Shown: piece by piece, positions 1 through 9,301 of the stretch
Layout: each line of letters opens with the position of its first letter
How positions within the stretch are numbered: the first letter of the stretch is position 1
Origin: a virus
Length of the DNA: 25,946 nt
Direction: 5' to 3' (one strand)
Virus record (IMG/VR): IMGVR_UViG_3300030118_002165
Span: 1 to 25,946 of that record
Notes under the pieces: model-generated
The model's input: only the letters and a program-made list of their open reading frames with translations
Databases searched by the model: none
Told to the model about the DNA's origin: nothing
Position numbers and translations under genes: made by a program

Positions 1-3000
1 GCTTTTGCTTCAGCTTCTTGTTCAGTATATAGTTTACCAGTTTTAGGATTTACTCTATTTAATAAAGCTTTTTTACGATTAATAAAAAATGGCGCACCCC
101 CTAAAGCAATTGCAAAGCTATCCATTATTCTAGTAATAACAAAACCTTTATCCATTAAAAAGCTAAACGCTCCTTTAATACCACCTTTTTTTGCAGCATC
201 AGCAAGTTCAGCTTCATTTACATTAATTTTTAAACCATCACGTCTATTTACTAGATAATCAGAATTCATTAATTTTAAAAACGTAGGCCACATTTCTTTG
301 CTTGCAAAAGCTTTAGCAGCCGCATACATATTATTATCACCCCAATTTATGAAATTTACCGTAGATAATGTTTGAAGTAAACCAGATCTTACATTTAAGA
401 ACATAACATTTGCAACTGAAGCATTTAACCAGTCTAACATTTCGTTAACAGCTCTAGCTCCACTACCAGTTATAACAGGTCTATTACTACCTGACTTCAT
501 TCTACGTATAGAATCTTTTAAAGCTTCTACATATTTACTTCCAAATAAAGCTTCTAACTTATTTAAATTTTCGGGAGTAAATATAAGGTCTACATTTTCA
601 TTAAACTCAGCCATTAACTCTGATCTAAACGAACCATCTAATCCGTTTAATATATCATCTTTAATTCCTCCACCTAACCAATTTTTACCTGGTTTAGGAT
701 ATTGTTCCATTTTTTGTATTAACTGTAATTCATCTGCAAAAACATTTAACTCTGCGTCTTCTTTAACAAGTTTTACTAATTCAGCAACATCTCTTTTTGA
801 CATACCAGGTATTTCCATACCTTGTTTATTCCATAAATAAACTCTTACTGCTTGTTCTTTTGTGTAAACAGTATCACCTATGTTTTTTAACAATGGATTT
901 GAAAATGGTCTTTTCCAACTTCTTTTTAATGAAGGAAACTTAGCTGTTAACGCTGCAAAGTCATTAGCAACAGATACTTTAGCTGATAACAAAGCCATTT
1001 CACCTCTATTGTAAGGACGTATTAAATTTTCTTCTATCCACTCAGCGTGTCTATTACCTTGTTCGCCTTTTCCTCTAAAAGCATATGTTAATCCAGCAAA
1101 ATCATCAGCTGATGGTGTAATAGTAAACTGTCTACCAATTCTTTTAAATATACCACCGTCTTTTTTCTTACCTTCTAATCTAGCTCTTACGTCAGAATAT
1201 TTTTTAAAAGATTCTTTACCTGTTACTTCTTCTAGTATTTTATTAAAATCTTTATCTAAGTTTCTTCTTTTACTAGACTTAGCTTGTTTGACTTTACTTT
1301 TTACATCAATAGCGTCTAATACTTCTTGAGCTGCTTTTACATTTGCAAATGAATCATCAGCAAAGAAAAAGTCATTATAACCTTCAGCGGTTTTATTTAA
1401 TAACCAATCAACTTTAGCTTGTGGAGACCCGTCTTCTAAACCAGTAATATTATCTAAAGGTATATTTAAACCAATACCATCTAAAAATGTTTTAATCGAT
1501 GTTGCAGCTATTTGAGGTCTTGCTGTAAGTACAAATATATCTTTGCTGCCAAACTTTTCTTGACGTCTTCTAGCTAATTCTGCCAAAGGTCCTTCACCTG
1601 TACCTTCAGATACTTTATCAAAATTACTAAAATCAAAAGTTGCACCATCATTTTCTAATTTAACCGCTGATCTTGCAAACTCTGCAGCTGATATTTCATC
1701 AGTTGTACCATCTTGCATAGTAACTATTACAGTTTCTTTTGTTTTTGCTAGTGTATCATCAAAATCAAAAACACTAATACCTTTTCTTTTAGGATCTATT
1801 TCAGCAGCTCTTGCTTTAGTTTTATTTGAATTAACTAAAACAGTTTTCATTTCTTCAGCTGTAATCTTGTTATCTTGAATAATAGGACCTAAATCTTTAC
1901 TGTTCTTTATAACATTATCATTTTTAGCATCTTGTACAGGCATAGAAACATTTAATCTTTTCTTAGCATCGCTTGTTGATAAAGCATCAGGATCAATAGC
2001 ATTATCTCTAATTAAATTATTTTGATAATTTAAAGCAGAGGGATTATTATTAAATCTTCGTTTAGATGATTTACTTTGAGTAATACCTGTTTTATCAGCA
2101 AGTGTTTCTTTAGTAACATTACCTTTATTATCGTAGGTCTTAATTTTTTCTAATGGAGAACGATTACCTTTACGAGTACCTGTAGTTAATCTACCCGGAC
2201 CAGCTATTGATTGTCTAACATTAGTATTTTGTAAAATTTTTTCTTTATAGCCATTGTTATTCATTGCATTATCAGTTGCAATATCTATCAATATTTGAAA
2301 GGCGTTATTTTTTAAAGCTCTAGCTGTTCTCATAGCTTCGCCATTTGTAAAACCACTAAGTATTTCGCTAGCTAACGAAGTTATAAAACCAGCAGCATTA
2401 ATTGATACGGGTGGACTATGTTCTTCTGTTGTTTGTCTACCTTCACCTTCACCAATTAAATCAGATTTTCCTATAAAAGGAATACCAGTTTTAAATATAC
2501 CATTTGTACTTTGGTAACCATGTCGTATAAGTCTAGCTGCCATTAACAAGCCCATACCGTTTTCTGTTGCTAAAACAACTTGCTGATAAGCAGCTTCAAC
2601 TGCTTCTTTATTATTTTTATCAGCTTCTTTTTTTGTTAATTTACCCGGTGGATTTATCTGTCCCTTTGTTATTTTAACACGTTTATTTAATTTTATTTTA
2701 TTATCAAGCTTTGTATTTATTTTGTTTTTAGTATTTTTTTCAGCAAGCTCTTTTAATTTTAAATAGTTTGGATCACTTTTAGTGCTCCAAAACATACCGG
2801 TTCCTGCAGCAATAAAATTAGCTTCAGGATCACCAACTTTTTTTCTCATAGATTCTAAACTAGGTATATCATATCTATGAACAGTGTATTTTTTATTACC
2901 TTTTTCAACTTTTCTTGGTTTACCTGTTTTTTTATCTATTACAACATTACGTCTCAAACCTTTAACAAAAGTAAATTTACCATTTCCTAACGCAACTTTA

Positions 3001-6000
3001 TAGTATTTTACAGTAGGATTACTTTCTTTTATACCAGAGTTTTTCCAAGCTGTTTTATCTTGACTATTAGGACCTCTTCCTCCTGATGATTTTTTACTAA
3101 TTAAGTCGCCTACTCTAAAATTTTTAGCACCAAAATTAGCTAATTGCAGAGACTCTATTAACGGTAATGTTATATAAGGATTAGCTTCGGCTTCTGCAAT
3201 AAGCTCCCCAATTATTTCTTGCGTTTGACTGTCCTCAGTTTTTAAAGCATTAGGACCAAAACCTAACATTTTTAAAGCACCTTCTACTCCTTGTACTTGA
3301 CCAGCTTCATTTAAAGCTTGATTTAAACCTTTTTTAGTTAAAAGATTATTGTCATAGTCTTTCAATATGTCGTTTTCTTCTTTTCTTCTTTCTTTTACAA
3401 CTTTTTGATCAGCCGTCTTATCTCCAAAGTTTCTTCGTCTAGAAAACTTAGCACCTGCTTTTAAAGACTGTTTATCATCGCCTTCTAATTTAGTAGCTGC
3501 TTGTTCTACAATTATATTTCTAAATGATAGATCAGCTAAACCTTTTATTGTTTGAGCTTCAGAAGCTCTATATATTTGACCATCAATATCACCTAATAAG
3601 TTTATATAATCTTTTAATGTTTTACTATTATCTTTTTTATATTTACCATCAGCGCCTTTTTTATATAAAGCTTTTAAAACATTGTTTGGTATAAAGGTAG
3701 ATTTACCTTCTACTTTACTAGGACCAGCATAAGCATCAGGTAATAGACTAAAATCTTTTTGAGCATTAGCAAATAAATGTTGTCTTAAATTACTTAAACC
3801 TTTTTTATCGCCTTGTTTTATATTCCAGCTTTTATCTGTAAACACTCTAGGATCTAATCCAAAAGCTTTACCTAATACTTCACCTAAGTTTTCACCTGCT
3901 CTAGCTTTACCATATGTTTTAGGAATACCATTTGCAGCTATATCTGCTTCAATAGCATCAGTTATTATCTTATCTGCAGCTACTTTATCTTTAGCATCTA
4001 AATTACCTAAAAAAGTATCATTATATTTTTTTAAAGATCTAGGGCTTCGCTTTTTAACAGTAGTTTTAGGCTTAATATCTTGATCTACTGTTTCATCTTT
4101 AGCTAAAGTTAGTTCGCCTCCACTAACACCAGCTATATCTTTTATAGCAGCGTCTATTTCAGGTTTTCTATTTCTTACTGTTTCAGCTAAGTATGTACTC
4201 ATCTTAGCTCCACCTTCTAAATTAAAACCAGCTAATAAACCTGTTTTTCTTGGACCATATTTACCCTGACCAGATCCTTGAAACTGACCTAATAATTGAT
4301 CAATAACAACTTCTTTAGCAGCATCCATCTCTTGCGCATTGTTGATGTTAAGAGATTTACTTATTAATGGCCAGTTTTTTTCTGTTATAGCTTGAGCAAC
4401 AGAAAACTTATCTTTAGTACTAGGTGATTCTAATGCTTGCGCTAAAATATCATTGTCTATTTCCATTAAAGCCTCTGCCGTTGGTGATATAGGTCTTCTT
4501 TTTGATTTCTTTTGTGAAGTTTTTCCAGTCTTAATATCAAGCTCAGCATCTTTAACTGCTTGTGAAAAATCTTTAAACTTTTCTTGTAATGCAAGTTCTA
4601 TATCTTGTTTGTTTTCGCCTTTTGCATTTTTAAGTTTAGCTCTTAATTCACTAGCACTGTTTTGAGTATCTAAATCTTGTATTTTTTTCTTTCTAGCTTT
4701 AAGTTCTTGTTCATTTTTAGCACGTAATACTCTATTACCAATTTCACGATTTTCTTCGATTAAATTATCTATAACACCAACTCCTTGTAAATCACTTTTA
4801 GCTTTAGAAGATTTTTTACCTGTAGTTGTTTTAGGTATTTTCGTTTTTTTGATACCTTTTCTAGCTCTTTTTCTTTGACCTCGATCTAATTTACCTTTTT
4901 CAAAACTTTTATTGTAATCTCTAATAAAATTTAAAACATCATTACCAGATTTAAAAGTAACATTTATTCCTAACGCAGATAAAGCTCTTCTAATTATATC
5001 ACCAATTTTCATCAAAGCCGTTTCATTCATTTGAATAGTACCATCTGTCAAGCCTTCACTTGTCAATGTCATAACTTCTTCAAAGAAAGTAGCTTCATCA
5101 ATTACACCGTCATTTAAATCTTTTTCATATTGTGCTAATCTATCTGTAAAATCTTTACTAACAGTAATTCCTGGATTATTTTGTAACTCTGCTAATAAAG
5201 ATTTACCCATTTGTATAACAACCTCTGGATTATTATCAAATGTTGTTTTTAATACACCATGCAATACCTCGTGTTGAGCTGTTGTTACAACTCTATCTTC
5301 CATGGCAATATCATTATTTATAATAATTTCTTTACTACCATCAGGCATTGTTACAAAAGTTCCATATTCAGTAGAGTTTTTAGTATCTATATCTCCACCT
5401 TTATCTTGTAGTTCTTTTATTTTATTATCAACTGTTGATTGATCACCTGCTGTATAACCAATACCCATTTGCTCAGCTATTGCTTGACCTCTTTCATCGC
5501 CTTTCATTATAGCTTCAGCAGTAGAATCAGTCATTGACTCAACTTTTATTTCACCTAATCTAGTATTTATTTCATCTAGTCTTTGCTTATTTTCAGTATT
5601 AAAAGCATCATCAGTTTTCTTAGCGTTTTCTTGTATAGCTTGTTTTTCTTGTAGTAAATTCATTGCTTCTACACCTTTAACACCGGTTATACCTTGACTT
5701 TTAATAGCTAAAGCAGCTGCTTGTTGACTTCTAAAATTAGCTCTAATTTCATCAGCTTTAGTAGTACTCATATCACCAGATTTTACTTGTCTTTGTAAAT
5801 CTGTTTCTAAAAATCTTTCAGTGTTAGGATCAGTAGCTAACTCTATAATACTATCAGCTTGTATATCTTGAGCTGTTTCATTATTCTTTTTATTAGCTAA
5901 TTCTGTTTTAGCATCTAATATTTCTTGTTCTGTATAGGTTTGTTTAAACGAAGAAGGAGGAAGTTGACCTTCTTTAGGTTTAATTTTATTTTTATTTTTA

Positions 6001-8159
6001 AGATATTCAACAGCTTCTTTTTCAGTAATATTTTCAGGTAATGCTTCTTCTTCTTGTTTTGGTAAAGTAGAATTTTTATCAAAATCACCTAGTGGATCTT
6101 TATTGCTAAATATACTTGATAAATTTGAAATACCTGTTTTATCTAAATTAGTTTTTATATTTTTATAAGCAATAGTGTTTCTTATTAAACTACCGCCTGC
6201 AGTAACGGTGCTCATACCACCACCCATTAAACCACCGATAATAAAAGTATCCATTAACTCACCAAACTCTGGTAAATATTTACTTCCAAACATACCTTTA
6301 CGAGATCTTTCATTAGCATCAATTACACCATCATTATTTCTATCGTCACCTTTATATATTTGATCAGCAACACTGTTTATCAATAAAGTAGCACTTTCAG
6401 ACAAACCTTCTGCTCCAAAGTCTTTCATTATTGAAACACCCCATTGAGTTAATGTTTTATTTATAGCTTGCTTAGGTAATCCTTTACCAGACAAACTTCT
6501 AAACATTTTACCTCCAATTTTTTTAGTAACAAGTTCTAATAAACCTTCAGAAGCACCAATTACATTAGCGTGAAACATTCTATTCCAGTCTAATTCTCTA
6601 CCTTCTAATTCGCTTTCTTTATTTGCTTTAGCAGCTTCACCTATAACAATAGAAGCAATACCAACATAAGGTATCATTGATTGAGCAACAGATGGTAAAG
6701 AACCAAGAGCGTCAGCAGTTAATCTTGATCCTCCAGTTACTAAAGCAGCTAATGCATTTTTAGTATCACCTGCTTTTACAAAATCATAAGCATTACCAAA
6801 TTCATCAGTTGCGTATCCATCAAATTGAGCTAATGAATTATTTAATACATCTATTTTTTCATTTAAGTCTTCATAAGACTTCTCCCCTGCTGCTACAATA
6901 TCTTCTCTAGTTAGTGCATTTAAATTACCTAAACCTGTAGCCATACCAATTGTAGAGTCAAAATATTTTTGTATATATGGATTCTCAAGCACTGCTAATC
7001 CTGACTTAATTACAGGTGGTATGTTAAAATTATCATTAATAGTTTGACCTATTAGTTTTTTATTATCTGCCAAATATTTTGGTACTACACTCATACCAGC
7101 AGCTATATTTAATATTCCAGACTCTATTTTATCTCCTACTTCTTCTTCCCAATCATATATTGATTCTCCAGCCGCTAAATTATCAGGATCTGTTAATGCA
7201 TAATCTGTAACAACTTGATCTAAAACATCGTTAAGTTTTATACCAGTTAAACTATCTTCATCGTCAATACCTAATTCTTCTGCATCAATAACTCCAAAAA
7301 AATCTAACACAGCCGCTACTGGCTCCGCTACAACATTAGTAAAAGTGTCAACTTTTGCTCTAAGTATACCTTCAATGAGTTCTCCACCTCCCATAGCTAC
7401 TCCTTCAGTAATAGTATCTTGACTAAATGAATCTAAAAATTCATTACCGTATTCTAATTTTTTTTCTTTAGCTTTTTTTCTATCTTCTAATTGTTTTCTT
7501 TTTAATTCTTTAACGTTTTGAACATTTTGAAAATATTCTTGTCTTTGTTCGTCTCCAAATTCAGAAAGACCAAATAAATTAGCTATAGAAGCTTCAGCTA
7601 CCTGTGCTTTAGCTAAAGCATCTCCTTCTTTATTTCCATGATTACTAGCGTTAACCCAGTCAGTATCACCAACTTTTCTAGTATAAAATAATGGTTGAGA
7701 AGGATTATCTGGGTTTGCTTCCATTTTATATTCCCAGCCACTACCATCTGTAATTATTTCACCTAATTTTTGTCCTTTAGGTGTTGTGTATTCTCCTCGT
7801 GCAGTTGAAGCGTCTACGTTTTCAAGCTGATCTTGTATCTCTTTAGCTTTTTCTTTTTGCATGAATGAATTGTAGCTAGCACTATTCATATCATAAGACG
7901 GCTTTTCTACTTTTTCTTTAGTAGCATCAGCACCTGGACTTTCTTTTACCTCTTCTGTTTCATCTACTTCAACTTCTTTTTCTTTAGGTTCTTCTTTTTT
8001 AGGAGGTTCACCAGCAGGTCCAGCTGCACCAATAGGTAAATCTGATTTGTCTTCAACTTCTTTGGGTTGTTCTTCCTTTTTAGGTTGAGGATTTTCTTGT
8101 CTCCACTTAGCTAATCTTTCTTTTTTCTGATCATCAGTTAGCCCTTGTGGCAAAGACAT
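1..8159 (-). CDS. Giant multi-module internal virion (polyvalent-type) protein, partial
   Basis: One minus-strand frame stays open from the ATG at 8159 through the left edge, giving at least 2719 residues with no stop; I checked the frame at about ten points. Order seen: a Lys/Glu-rich, probably disordered N-terminus (about 10-75); hydrophobic and glycine-rich stretches near 485-507 and 633-655 that could touch membrane; a perfect EF-hand loop at 606-617; a zincin motif HEVLH at 963-967 with Glu1027-1028 as a possible third ligand; basic S-K/R-R-R motifs at about 1219, 1573, 2032 and 2296; and a HAD-type module at about 2125-2285 (FDFDDT, VLTAR, FFADDS). It follows two ejection-type genes, the place of T7 gp16. 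Large phage polyvalent proteins combine such modules; delivery into the host is inferred. An in-frame ATG at 8180, five bases after the previous stop, is an alternative start; 8159 has AGAAGGA upstream. The 3' end is outside the window. Confidence 0.85.
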   Translation of the reverse strand, partial: MSLPQGLTDDQKKERLAKWRQENPQPKKEEQPKEVEDKSDLPIGAAGPAGEPPKKEEPKEKEVEVDETEEVKESPGADATKEKVEKPSYDMNSASYNSFMQKEKAKEIQDQLENVDASTARGEYTTPKGQKLGEIITDGSGWEYKMEANPDNPSQPLFYTRKVGDTDWVNASNHGNKEGDALAKAQVAEASIANLFGLSEFGDEQRQEYFQNVQNVKELKRKQLEDRKKAKEKKLEYGNEFLDSFSQDTITEGVAMGGGELIEGILRAKVDTFTNVVAEPVAAVLDFFGVIDAEELGIDDEDSLTGIKLNDVLDQVVTDYALTDPDNLAAGESIYDWEEEVGDKIESGILNIAAGMSVVPKYLADNKKLIGQTINDNFNIPPVIKSGLAVLENPYIQKYFDSTIGMATGLGNLNALTREDIVAAGEKSYEDLNEKIDVLNNSLAQFDGYATDEFGNAYDFVKAGDTKNALAALVTGGSRLTADALGSLPSVAQSMIPYVGIASIVIGEAAKANKESELEGRELDWNRMFHANVIGASEGLLELVTKKIGGKMFRSLSGKGLPKQAINKTLTQWGVSIMKDFGAEGLSESATLLINSVADQIYKGDDRNNDGVIDANERSRKGMFGSKYLPEFGELMDTFIIGGLMGGGMSTVTAGGSLIRNTIAYKNIKTNLDKTGISNLSSIFSNKDPLGDFDKNSTLPKQEEEALPENITEKEAVEYLKNKNKIKPKEGQLPPSSFKQTYTEQEILDAKTELANKKNNETAQDIQADSIIELATDPNTERFLETDLQRQVKSGDMSTTKADEIRANFRSQQAAALAIKSQGITGVKGVEAMNLLQEKQAIQENAKKTDDAFNTENKQRLDEINTRLGEIKVESMTDSTAEAIMKGDERGQAIAEQMGIGYTAGDQSTVDNKIKELQDKGGDIDTKNSTEYGTFVTMPDGSKEIIINNDIAMEDRVVTTAQHEVLHGVLKTTFDNNPEVVIQMGKSLLAELQNNPGITVSKDFTDRLAQYEKDLNDGVIDEATFFEEVMTLTSEGLTDGTIQMNETALMKIGDIIRRALSALGINVTFKSGNDVLNFIRDYNKSFEKGKLDRGQRKRARKGIKKTKIPKTTTGKKSSKAKSDLQGVGVIDNLIEENREIGNRVLRAKNEQELKARKKKIQDLDTQNSASELRAKLKNAKGENKQDIELALQEKFKDFSQAVKDAELDIKTGKTSQKKSKRRPISPTAEALMEIDNDILAQALESPSTKDKFSVAQAITEKNWPLISKSLNINNAQEMDAAKEVVIDQLLGQFQGSGQGKYGPRKTGLLAGFNLEGGAKMSTYLAETVRNRKPEIDAAIKDIAGVSGGELTLAKDETVDQDIKPKTTVKKRSPRSLKKYNDTFLGNLDAKDKVAADKIITDAIEADIAANGIPKTYGKARAGENLGEVLGKAFGLDPRVFTDKSWNIKQGDKKGLSNLRQHLFANAQKDFSLLPDAYAGPSKVEGKSTFIPNNVLKALYKKGADGKYKKDNSKTLKDYINLLGDIDGQIYRASEAQTIKGLADLSFRNIIVEQAATKLEGDDKQSLKAGAKFSRRRNFGDKTADQKVVKERRKEENDILKDYDNNLLTKKGLNQALNEAGQVQGVEGALKMLGFGPNALKTEDSQTQEIIGELIAEAEANPYITLPLIESLQLANFGAKNFRVGDLISKKSSGGRGPNSQDKTAWKNSGIKESNPTVKYYKVALGNGKFTFVKGLRRNVVIDKKTGKPRKVEKGNKKYTVHRYDIPSLESMRKKVGDPEANFIAAGTGMFWSTKSDPNYLKLKELAEKNTKNKINTKLDNKIKLNKRVKITKGQINPPGKLTKKEADKNNKEAVEAAYQQVVLATENGMGLLMAARLIRHGYQSTNGIFKTGIPFIGKSDLIGEGEGRQTTEEHSPPVSINAAGFITSLASEILSGFTNGEAMRTARALKNNAFQILIDIATDNAMNNNGYKEKILQNTNVRQSIAGPGRLTTGTRKGNRSPLEKIKTYDNKGNVTKETLADKTGITQSKSSKRRFNNNPSALNYQNNLIRDNAIDPDALSTSDAKKRLNVSMPVQDAKNDNVIKNSKDLGPIIQDNKITAEEMKTVLVNSNKTKARAAEIDPKRKGISVFDFDDTLAKTKETVIVTMQDGTTDEISAAEFARSAVKLENDGATFDFSNFDKVSEGTGEGPLAELARRRQEKFGSKDIFVLTARPQIAATSIKTFLDGIGLNIPLDNITGLEDGSPQAKVDWLLNKTAEGYNDFFFADDSFANVKAAQEVLDAIDVKSKVKQAKSSKRRNLDKDFNKILEEVTGKESFKKYSDVRARLEGKKKDGGIFKRIGRQFTITPSADDFAGLTYAFRGKGEQGNRHAEWIEENLIRPYNRGEMALLSAKVSVANDFAALTAKFPSLKRSWKRPFSNPLLKNIGDTVYTKEQAVRVYLWNKQGMEIPGMSKRDVAELVKLVKEDAELNVFADELQLIQKMEQYPKPGKNWLGGGIKDDILNGLDGSFRSELMAEFNENVDLIFTPENLNKLEALFGSKYVEALKDSIRRMKSGSNRPVITGSGARAVNEMLDWLNASVANVMFLNVRSGLLQTLSTVNFINWGDNNMYAAAKAFASKEMWPTFLKLMNSDYLVNRRDGLKINVNEAELADAAKKGGIKGAFSFLMDKGFVITRIMDSFAIALGGAPFFINRKKALLNRVNPKTGKLYTEQEAEAK

Positions 8160-8185
8160 TATAAATTCCTTCTCTGTCATTTAAT

Positions 8186-9289
8186 TTAATTTGCTGGGTT
8201 TCTTTTTAAAAACTCGTCTGCCTGTTTTTCTTTACCTTCACTTAAGTCAAACACTGCTGCGTCTGCTGTTACTGTAGGTATTTGATTAGTTGTAAATTGT
8301 TTTAAATAATTATGGAAAAAATAATTTCTATACTTTAACATAAATATTTCTTTGTTTCTTTGAGAAAGTGGTAAAACCTCATTGTAGTTCCAAGATAAAC
8401 TACCTGCATTAGCATTTTGAACCATTTGATCATCTTCTTCTGTTGTGCTCATACGACCTATAAATACGTTCCAAGCTGCAACAGCTTCTTGTTCATTTGC
8501 TAATAAACCTGATACTTCAGCATTTATGAAAGGAGTTACTTTTCTTTCAATTTTATCAAGATCATATTTTAATATGTTTCTACCTTTACCACCACCTATA
8601 TCTATAATTTCATAATCAAAAGTACCATCTGAATTTTTTAAAACAAATTCTTCAGATATTTTAGCTCTTGGAGTAAGTTGCCCAGTTTCAGGGTTTATAG
8701 AACCAGCACCCATAACGCCAACTTCACCTAATAACCTAAGCATGTCTTTGTTAATATCAGGTGTTTCAGCTACAATATTTGTACCTGATTCTAATAAAGC
8801 TTCTAATGAAGCACTGTTTATTATTAAAGGTTCTTCAAACATTGGACCATCAAAAAATATTTGTTGTGATCCATCAGGTAATAATTGTAAAACAACTTCA
8901 TAACCACTGTTTATATCAAAACCGGGTTTACCATTCATAATAGCATTAGCTAACATGTATCTATAATCTTGATTTACATCATAATAATTATCATCAGTAA
9001 CAGTTAGTTGTGATGTTAAATTAGCTAAAAAATCTAAACTCATTTGCGGAGCGTTCATTAAGTTTTTTAATGCTTCTGTTTCTTGTTTACAACCTGGCTC
9101 CATACAATCATTGTTTTGTATGTTAGTTTTTAATTTAGCATACACTCTACCAGTATCTTTATAAGCATTATCTAATAAAGCAAAGTTATAATTTGAAGAG
9201 CCGCTTATATATCTTTCATCGTAACCTAATATATTACTTTGATTAAGCTGCTTTATTTGTAAATTAATTCTTATATTTTTATCTTCCAT
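8186..9289 (-). CDS. Hypothetical virion protein, 367 aa, between two ejection-type genes
   Basis: The product is not one I can assign to a family. It is soluble-looking, mixed alpha/beta, acidic, without signal peptide or membrane segment. Two cysteines lie close together near residues 62-67 (CMEPGC). The central part (about 130-160) has alternating hydrophobic residues that suggest beta strands, and the C-terminal third (about 260-340) is probably helical. It starts 12 bases after the 222-residue gene ends and stops 26 bases before the giant gene starts, so it is almost certainly co-transcribed with both. The position corresponds to that of T7 gp15, an internal core/ejection protein, but I see no sequence motif that proves this. 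The ATG is preceded by an A-rich leader. Role as an internal virion or tail protein is inferred from position only. Confidence 0.8.
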   Translation of the reverse strand: MEDKNIRINLQIKQLNQSNILGYDERYISGSSNYNFALLDNAYKDTGRVYAKLKTNIQNNDCMEPGCKQETEALKNLMNAPQMSLDFLANLTSQLTVTDDNYYDVNQDYRYMLANAIMNGKPGFDINSGYEVVLQLLPDGSQQIFFDGPMFEEPLIINSASLEALLESGTNIVAETPDINKDMLRLLGEVGVMGAGSINPETGQLTPRAKISEEFVLKNSDGTFDYEIIDIGGGKGRNILKYDLDKIERKVTPFINAEVSGLLANEQEAVAAWNVFIGRMSTTEEDDQMVQNANAGSLSWNYNEVLPLSQRNKEIFMLKYRNYFFHNYLKQFTTNQIPTVTADAAVFDLSEGKEKQADEFLKRNPAN

Positions 9290-9301
9290 TTCTTGTAATT
9301 A

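Noticed and set aside
1749-1775. FDFDDT as the catalytic DxDxD motif of a crAss-like virion RNA polymerase
   Set aside because: The third Asp position is Thr, and HAD motifs II and IV follow at normal spacing, so it is a HAD nucleophile motif. A polymerase could still lie beyond the left edge.
4453-4665. Plus-strand open frames (for example 4453-4665, 6175-6363, 20245-20478, 21566-21817)
   Set aside because: All are antisense to well-supported minus-strand genes, have low-complexity Phe/Leu/Ser products, and none has a promoter or spacing that suggests a gene.
8160-8180. Upstream ATG at 8180 as the true start of the giant gene
   Set aside because: It is in frame and cannot be excluded, but the ATG at 8159 has the better leader (AGAAGGA plus A/T spacer) and a more natural N-terminus, MSLPQGLTDDQ.
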